Part shown: positions 1-6,500 of the stretch, piece by piece
Position numbering within the stretch: the stretch's first letter is position 1
Layout: every line of letters starts with the position of its first letter
From: CAZJDM01 sp964544765
GTDB taxonomy: Bacteria > Bdellovibrionota_B > Oligoflexia > CAYFLR01
Direction of reading: 5' to 3'
Assembly (NCBI GenBank): GCA_964544765.1
Contig: CAZJDM010000160.1
Span: forward strand, 1-9,762
DNA: 9,762 bases
The notes under the pieces: model-generated
Seen by the model: the letters and a program-made list of their open reading frames with translations, nothing else
Databases searched by the model: none
Told to the model about the DNA's origin: nothing
Translations under genes and position numbers: made by a program

Positions 1-1
1 C

Positions 2-109
2 GAGGAAAAAAGAAAGCGAGAATTAGCAGCTAAAGAAGCTGGGGAAAAAAGAAAGCGAGAATTGGTAGCAGCTAAAGAAGCGGAGGAAAAAGAAAGCGAG
101 AATTGGTAG
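2..109 (+). pseudogene. 5' portion of interrupted Lys/Glu/Ala-rich LysM protein (partial, out of frame)
   Basis: This is the upstream frame of the gene that continues at 103-537. It is open from the window edge and reads a highly charged repeat of about 13-14 residues (pattern E-E-K-R-K-R-E-L-A-A-K-E-A), then runs into TAG at 107-109. The third repeat unit has five A (87-91) where units one and two have six (6-11 and 45-50). Restoring one A joins this frame exactly to the downstream one, with the repeat pattern intact. The composition resembles the long alpha-helical region of TolA-like proteins. The real start lies outside the window. The break may be a true mutation, a phase-variable state or a homopolymer sequencing error; the sequence alone cannot decide. 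Confidence 0.6.
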
Positions 110-159
110 CAGCTAAAAAAGCAGAGAAAAAAAGAAAGCAAGAGTTAGCTGTTAAGAAA
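2..159 (+). repeat. Tandem repeat of about 39-42 bp encoding a charged helix
   Basis: Four tandem units start at 2, 41, 83 and 124; the first three are 39, 42 and 41 bp, and the fourth is more diverged. Each begins with GAGGAAAAAAGAAAGCGAG or a close variant and ends in GCAGCTAAAGAAGC or a variant. Units one and two carry an A6 run, unit three A5 and unit four A7 (with a compensating G-to-A change). Only unit three breaks the reading frame. The array probably continues upstream of the window. Confidence 0.85.
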
Positions 160-537
160 AAGAAAGATGGTAAATTTCATCGTTTTTTACTGCATAAAGA
201 GAATTATCTTTGGTTAGTGGCTGCCAGGTATTGGGGAAGGGGATCGTATTATCCAATTTTTTTTGAACATAACACTAAACTAGGGATTTATAATCGTCAG
301 AGAAATTATCAACTAAAAATATTAAAGAATAAAAAGAAAGTTATTAAACTATATCAGAAATATGTCTTTCAAAAGGGAAAAACTCTTTATTATCACTATA
401 AAGTACGAAAGAATGATACTTGGAAGAGTCTATCTATTAGGTTTTATGGCCAATCTTCTAATTATGATATTTTAAAAAAACTAAATGGACATAAAAAATT
501 GAAAGTTGGTAAACGAATTGTAGTATTCCTAATCTAG
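103..537 (+). CDS. LysM-domain protein, C-terminal portion (downstream of a frameshift)
   Basis: The frame opens after a stop at 73-75. Its first usable start is TTG at 103, which has no convincing ribosome binding site because it lies inside a repeat unit, so it is probably the 3' part of a longer gene rather than a gene start. Residues 1-22 finish the Lys/Glu/Ala-rich helical repeat. Residues about 28-75 look like a degenerate LysM module (K-E-N-Y-L-W-L-V-A followed by Y-W-G-R-G-S-Y-Y-P-I). Residues about 97-143 are a better LysM: Y-K-V-R-K-N-D-T-W-K-S-L-S, then F-Y-G-Q-S-S-N-Y-D-I-L, N-G and L-K-V-G-K-R-I-V-V. LysM modules bind the glycan of peptidoglycan, so a periplasmic envelope role is likely. 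The family call is fairly secure; the exact function is not. Confidence 0.7.
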   Translation: MVAAKKAEKKRKQELAVKKKKDGKFHRFLLHKENYLWLVAARYWGRGSYYPIFFEHNTKLGIYNRQRNYQLKILKNKKKVIKLYQKYVFQKGKTLYYHYKVRKNDTWKSLSIRFYGQSSNYDILKKLNGHKKLKVGKRIVVFLI

Positions 538-620
538 TTTTTAATATGAAAAAAATTTAAATTATTTTATGAAATGTGCCGATTCAAGTTATGAAAGAAA
601 AAATTCGAAAATTTATATAT

Positions 621-626
621 AAGGAG
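621..626 (+). promoter_or_regulatory. Ribosome binding site for the 888-residue lipoprotein
   Basis: AAGGAG is a strong Shine-Dalgarno sequence. It overlaps an in-frame GTG at 626, which therefore cannot use it. The next in-frame start is ATG at 641, 14 bases beyond, somewhat longer than the usual spacing. A weak GGA at 633-635 sits closer. The ATG gives a conventional lipoprotein signal peptide, so 641 is preferred. Confidence 0.55.
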
Positions 627-640
627 TGCGTTGGATATAT

Positions 641-3307
641 ATGAACATAGGAAAATATCTAATAAATATCATTATGTTAACAGTTTTGCTGGCTCCTGTT
701 GGGTGTTTTTCTTCGAGTGATGAAAGTGTTTTTGATGAAGATGAGGCAACTCAAGAAGAAAACATGATTATCGCACAATTTGTACAGATTAAACCGATTG
801 ATAATCTTACTAAAAATGCCTCACCTACCATTCAGTGGACCAGAGTTGATCCTAATGAATATTTTGCCGGTTATGTAATTCAAATTGCTAGAGATGCTGC
901 CTTTACTCAGTTGGTTGGTACGGGTACCACTTCTGTAGAAAGATACAAAGTTCCATTATTGAAAGAAGATGGGGTTTATTACTTCAGGGTAGCTGTAAAA
1001 ACAATCGGATCAAAGACTGGTGTTTGGTCGTTTCCCATTTCTTTTGTTTTAGATAAAACTTCTCCTGTTATTTCTATTACTAAGCCAAGTTTAATTAAAA
1101 ACTCCATTGTTAAGGGGTCGGTAATCAGTAGTGTATTATTTAACTTGATCGATGCTGATAATGGTGTTTTAGGAGATTTGTCGGAACTGTTAGACAATGA
1201 AAGTAGTGAAAATGATAATAATAATGGAGAAGAAACTGTTCCAGTTAAAGTGTATGATCCTGTCTATCCAACCGAGATAGAAAAAGCTCCCAGATATATA
1301 TTGTTGGGTGAAACGATAACTGTGGGATGGGAGGTAAGTGATGATCACCTGGACGACAATGCGATCATCACTTTTGAATACAGTTACGACGCTGACAATT
1401 GGGAAGAAATTACCAAAAAGGTTGCTTCTTACTCAAAGTTTAAGGGCGAATTTTCATGGACACCGGGAATTGTAGAGTCTCCTTATATCCTTTTTCGAGC
1501 TACATATAGTGATTATTTAGGTAATAAAGCTGTGTATACCACCGACATCCTCTATCAATATCTTGATACCAGTGGAGGAACAACGATCCAAACTGTTTTA
1601 TCCGCCACTCCTGATCTGTATCCGGCGGTAGGAACAACAGAAGTTCAATTCGAGGTTCAGCAAGGTGATCCTTTTTGTCCTGATCCTTTAGAAGGTGAAG
1701 CCAAGTGCTTTTATCCTGCGGTTGAATATCGATTAAACGATGATGAAGAATATAAAAGGATTTTAGCTGATGACGGAAAAATTACCTTCAAATATTTACC
1801 TTCGGGAGATTATGACTTTTCGGCTAGGATGGTGTCTTTAGGAGAAGTAATCGATTCGACTGTTGAGAGTTATTCTTTTTCAATTGACACAATACCACCA
1901 ATATGGGCAGACAGTTTTAGTTTAAACATAAGAAGCTCTATAACTGGATTAATAGGGTATACAAGTAATACTGATGTATTGGCTCAAATAGGCTCTACTT
2001 ATGGTGTTGATTTCGATTATATATGTTTAACCATTGATCCTTCAGTTGACAAAGATGATTCGTGTTGGCAGGACAAGCCTACTACCACAATTATTCCTTA
2101 TACCTTTTCCTCTATTACTAATAATGAGGAGAAAATTTTATATTTATTTTTAAAAGATTTATCTCAGAATATTTCAGAACCAGCATCAGCTAAGGTAATA
2201 ATAGACACGACTCCAGCGGATGAGATTTATGGGCAGGTATATGATTATGATTCGGTTCCGGAAAGAAGTACTTATAGCAATAATTATAGCCTGAAGTTAA
2301 AAGTCCAAGGTGCTTCCTGTAATACTGATGTTTATAAAGTATTTATCAGGGCTACCCTCAAGGAAACGACGGTAATTGAACCGACTTCTGCTGAAATAGC
2401 CAGCGGCAACTTACTGGCTAATAGTATGATAACCAAATGTCGTACTTCCGGAGTAATTTTAGATGATATACTTGACGGATTAGTTCCCGCTGGAGGCGTT
2501 GGCCCGTATGATGTTCGTATCCATTTATGGGCCATGGATAAAGCGGGTAATTTGTCTGATCGTACTTATACCGATATTCAATATTATACTGGAGGATATT
2601 ATTTTAGTATTATACTGAATAATGGACAGAATCCAATAGCAGCTGAAGGTTTTAATATTACCATTAACAGAGTTGATTCAGATCGTAAATTTATACCAAA
2701 TTTTAATGAAGATGTTGATATGGCCTTTTCTTGGAAAAACAGTGTCTTGTCAGTTATTGGAGATGAACCATCGATCGTGCTAGCTGGTGGCGCCTCTTCT
2801 ACCTATACTTTTGAAGATGGTACGTGGAGTTCAAGCGGTGGAGCGTATATTGTTTACAATATTGTGCGGGGTGAGGTAGATGCCGAACAAAAGACTGTTT
2901 TGCAGGTAGATGCTGTCATGGAGGATTTAACAGAACTTATTTTTTATTCAGACTCATTTTTATTAGATGCAGCTACTTTAGATCATGTAAAAATTGTCAA
3001 TCGATCAGATGATGCGGCGGTTGAAGTTGGTAGTTTTACTTTGTATTTAGGTGAATCTAAGCACTTATATTTAGCATCTTATGATGTTTATGGTAATTGG
3101 ATAGAAAGGGTAGAAGCAACTTGGAACGCGAGTGATTATTTAAGTATGTATGATTTTACTTTTATCAGAGGTATGGAAACCACCTTTATTCCAAGTACCG
3201 CGGGAACGAATGGTACTATTAGAGCTGTATATAATTATATTGATACTGATGAGAACCCAGCCTCATTAGATGATACTATAACCAATATATCTGTTTTAGA
3301 AAATTAA
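641..3307 (+). CDS. Large lipoprotein with fibronectin-III / bacterial Ig-like domains
   Basis: The product is 888 residues from ATG 641. Residues 1-21 form a type II signal peptide with a hydrophobic core and lipobox P-V-G-C at 19-22 (proline at -3 is unusual), followed by a Ser/Asp/Glu-rich tether to about residue 41. Residues about 46-140 resemble a fibronectin-III domain (P-T-I-Q-W, G-Y-V-I-Q-I-A, Y-Y-F-R-V). A series of beta-sandwich domains follows, bounded by D-K-T-S-P (138), D-T-I-P-P (416) and D-T-T-P (522), the usual ends of bacterial Ig-like domains; G-N-K-A at about 294 and D-K-A-G-N at 633 are typical penultimate strands. Residues about 780-888 look like a Big_1/invasin-type domain (Y-D-V-Y-G-N-W, then F-I-P-S-T-A-G). 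An Asn/Glu-rich linker lies near 185-200. No enzymatic motif is visible. It is inferred to be an extended envelope or surface protein of unknown ligand, and may be co-expressed with the next lipoprotein 218 bases downstream. Confidence 0.85.
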   Translation: MNIGKYLINIIMLTVLLAPVGCFSSSDESVFDEDEATQEENMIIAQFVQIKPIDNLTKNASPTIQWTRVDPNEYFAGYVIQIARDAAFTQLVGTGTTSVERYKVPLLKEDGVYYFRVAVKTIGSKTGVWSFPISFVLDKTSPVISITKPSLIKNSIVKGSVISSVLFNLIDADNGVLGDLSELLDNESSENDNNNGEETVPVKVYDPVYPTEIEKAPRYILLGETITVGWEVSDDHLDDNAIITFEYSYDADNWEEITKKVASYSKFKGEFSWTPGIVESPYILFRATYSDYLGNKAVYTTDILYQYLDTSGGTTIQTVLSATPDLYPAVGTTEVQFEVQQGDPFCPDPLEGEAKCFYPAVEYRLNDDEEYKRILADDGKITFKYLPSGDYDFSARMVSLGEVIDSTVESYSFSIDTIPPIWADSFSLNIRSSITGLIGYTSNTDVLAQIGSTYGVDFDYICLTIDPSVDKDDSCWQDKPTTTIIPYTFSSITNNEEKILYLFLKDLSQNISEPASAKVIIDTTPADEIYGQVYDYDSVPERSTYSNNYSLKLKVQGASCNTDVYKVFIRATLKETTVIEPTSAEIASGNLLANSMITKCRTSGVILDDILDGLVPAGGVGPYDVRIHLWAMDKAGNLSDRTYTDIQYYTGGYYFSIILNNGQNPIAAEGFNITINRVDSDRKFIPNFNEDVDMAFSWKNSVLSVIGDEPSIVLAGGASSTYTFEDGTWSSSGGAYIVYNIVRGEVDAEQKTVLQVDAVMEDLTELIFYSDSFLLDAATLDHVKIVNRSDDAAVEVGSFTLYLGESKHLYLASYDVYGNWIERVEATWNASDYLSMYDFTFIRGMETTFIPSTAGTNGTIRAVYNYIDTDENPASLDDTITNISVLEN

Positions 3308-3430
3308 CAAGTTACAATAGTTTATCCTTAAGTAAGTGATAAAATTTAAATTATTGCTTAAAATCCTCAAATTTATAAAATCTGCTATTTTAATTTCTTA
3401 ATCCATTGATATCTAATGATTAAAATATCG

Positions 3431-3460
3431 TTGTTTATTTAATTTAATTAAGGGTTATAC
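3431..3460 (+). promoter_or_regulatory. Candidate sigma-70-like promoter before the 1787-residue lipoprotein gene
   Basis: TTGTTT (3431-3436) and TTATAC (3455-3460) are 18 bases apart within the AT-rich 3308-3525 gap, about 65 bases before the start codon. The match is partial and the background is so AT-rich that chance matches are expected. The rest of the gap shows no RNA gene or clear terminator. Confidence 0.22.
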
Positions 3461-3514
3461 CGAATAAGTATATAAGAGGGGAAATATATCCAAAATATCA
3501 AATATATCTAGGTT

Positions 3515-3519
3515 AGGGG
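3515..3519 (+). promoter_or_regulatory. Ribosome binding site for the 1787-residue lipoprotein
   Basis: AGGGG lies six bases before the ATG at 3526, which is ideal spacing. The ATG leads directly into a good lipoprotein signal peptide, so this start is well supported. Confidence 0.7.
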
Positions 3520-3525
3520 TAAATT

Positions 3526-6500
3526 ATGATAAACTTCATTTATAGGTGTATACCTATATTAACACTCCTTTTTTTGTTAATTTCTTGTTCGTCACCGCCA
3601 GAACCTGATGTGGGGGAATCTCCAGTTGCACAGGAAGGAGATTATCAATCGGGTCAAGTATTTCAGGAAGGAGATTATCAATCGGGCCAAGTATTTATCG
3701 GGACGAGGAATCAACAAAACAACATTCAACCATATAGAAGTGGAGAATCATTAGCATTGTTATTAACCACAGATCTGAGGAACAATTTAGATCATAATTT
3801 CGGTAGTAATAAAGCTCCTAAGTTTTCACTAGTTGATCCTGGAATAGATAACGAATCACCAGTATTATTAACTGAGGATCGTCTTGACTTTATAATAGAG
3901 AGTGCCCTTAGAGCTGTCGAAGAAGCCAATCTTACTAATTCAACTGATATGAATTTAGTCATTTCAGCTGTTATTAAGGGGGCAGAATCTTCTTTATCGG
4001 AATTAGATTTTGGTAGCGGGATTTTTACTACAAATGTGGTAGGGGGAATAGTTGCCAGCTTAGAACATTCAGTAAGATCACACTCGGAATATTTAGCTGT
4101 AGCTCCCGGAGAAGACACAACTCAGAAACTAATGGAGTTATTAGGGAACATTGCTCAAACGGCAATAAGTCATCTGGGTGAAGCTGGTCTTAGTGGCGAA
4201 GAATGTAAATGGGGTTCTAGTATAATCGTAGATATTCAAATTGGTAGTTTTGATGAGTTTGATGGTATAAATGAAGAACAAGTTGAAGAAGCGATTAGTT
4301 CTGTCGTAGGGGGAGCTATTAAAGGAATAGGGGAGAGTACAGTCAATGGATGTGCCGTTGATCCAGCTAGTATGGCTAGTGCTATAACATCTGGAGCTAT
4401 CAATGCTCTGGATAATATTGAGGTGGAAAATTTTGATTCAAATGATCTGGGAGATATGATCAGTGTGATTACATCAAGTGCGACCGGAGCCCTTGATGAA
4501 ATCAAAATTGAAGGGTTTGGTTCTAATGATATAGGGGGCATGGTTCACGCTATAACAGCCGGAGCAACAGGTTCCTTAGATAATATTGAAATGGAGAGAT
4601 TTGATTTATCCGATATAGGTAATATGGTTCATGCCATAACAGCCGGAGCAACAAGCGCTTTGGATGAGATAGAGATAGAGGGATTTGAGTCAGAGGATCT
4701 TGGTGATGTAGTTAGTGAAATTACAGCTGGAGCAACAAGTGCTTTGGATGAGATAGTAATTGAGGGATTTGGATCAGAGTATCTGGTTATTGTAGTTAGA
4801 GACATTACTGCTGGAGCCGCAAGTGCTTTAGATGAGATTGTAATGGAGAGATTTGATGTAGATGATCTAATTTTAATGGTTAATAAAATAACAGCTGGCG
4901 CTACTGGCGCTCTGGATGAGATTGAGGTTGAGGATTACAATGCTGATGATTTAGGCGGCATGCTCAACGCAATTGCCGCAGGTACTACCAGTTCGTTGGA
5001 CAAAATTAACATGGAGGGATTTGATGTAACTGATTTGGATGATATGACTAACGCCATAACGGCAGGAGCTACCGGAGCCTTGGATGAAATAGAAATGGTT
5101 GATTTTGATACCGAGGATCTAGGAGATGTAATTGAAGAAATAACAGCAGGAACCACTGATGCCGTAGATGGATTACAAATGGAAGGAATTGATTGTAATT
5201 TGATAGGAGATATATTATCGGCAATTTCTTCCGGTGCTACCAGTTCTTTGGATGATATTGCGATGGACGGATTGGGTGCCTCAGATCTAGTAAATATAGT
5301 CGGTAAGATTACCTCAGGCGCGACCAGCGCGGTGGATAAACTTAAAATTAAGTGGTTTGATTGCAAAATTGCCGCTATGCTCAGCTCGATAACGGCAGGA
5401 GCTACTGGTGTTTTGGAGGAACTAGAGATGCCAGAGGAAGAAGATGCTCCGATCGAAGTAGATTTGGGCGATATAATTACTGCAGCTACTGAAGGAACTA
5501 CCAGTACCCTTGATGAACTAGAAATAGATGGATTTGACCCTGATGATGAATCAATAGTAGAAGAAATTAGTATCCAAATTGATGATGCAGTTGCTGAGTC
5601 TGTATCAACTATTGTTGAAATTACTGATCCTTCTATCAACATTGCTGATGGAAGTGATTTTACTAACGATTCCAGCCTTGATATAAATTTTGCGGCTGAT
5701 GGCTACGTTACTCAAATGTACGTCACTCATGAACCAGGATGTGACAGCGGTGGTGAATGGAGTTACTTTAAATCTGTGTTGAGTGATTGGTCCTTATCGC
5801 CAGATCAACTTAATAATACCGCCACTGTTTATGTGAGGTTTAAAAATGGTACTGGATTTGAAACAGATTGTATTTCAGATACAATTGTTCATGATAATAT
5901 ACCTCCCAGTATTATGGATTTGAGTGATGATACGATTGTTGCTACTAGTAAGACCTGGCCCTTGGAATGTGACGATATTTGTTCGTATAGGTATGTCATT
6001 GATAATTATCCTGATACTGAACCCACTGGTGATTTTCAAAATATAAATGAAGTCCTACATAATGAAGGTACTGGTACATATTATCTTCATCTTCAAGCAA
6101 TGGATATGGCTGGAAATGTAGGCAATGTACAACATGCATCGGCTGTTCTTGACAATACTAGACCAAGTTTAATCTATGTGTTACGAGAGTCAGGAAGTAC
6201 TGATTCTACTCGTGGACCCAATGCTCAATTTATAATAACTTTTGATGAAGATGTATATAATGTCTCTGTTGATGATTTTAGTTTGGTTTTAACTGGTACA
6301 GTGACTGCAAGCATTGACTCGGTCACACCAAGTTCTCCTTTTGAATATGAAGTTTCTATCGGTTCTATTGCGGGGCAAGGAAGTATGCAGTTGGATATAT
6401 CTAACTTAGCTAATGATGTTGTGGATCAAGTTGGTCATAGCTTAATAATTGACGATATTAAGAATGAGGAAGGATTTACCATTTTAATTAATACCAGGGT

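Noticed and set aside
87..92. Programmed -1 frameshift site in the A5 run
   Set aside because: The zero-frame codons GAA-AAA give no canonical X-XXY-YYZ heptamer, and no clear downstream stimulatory structure is visible; deletion or sequencing error is simpler.
553..3357. Shared AT-rich string AAAATTTAAATTATT after the first and second genes
   Set aside because: It is only 15 bases of A/T in an AT-rich genome and has no further similarity around it; chance is the simplest explanation.
4384..5538. Regular 84-bp periodicity as a CRISPR array
   Set aside because: The units are coding, in frame, diverged throughout and without unique spacers between constant repeats; they are protein repeats.
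4935..5642. Minus-strand open frame of 235 residues
   Set aside because: It lies wholly antisense to the 84-bp repeat array. The repeat period is a multiple of three, so one stop-free antisense frame persists. The translation is a Ser/Ile/Pro-rich mirror of the repeats with no start signal.
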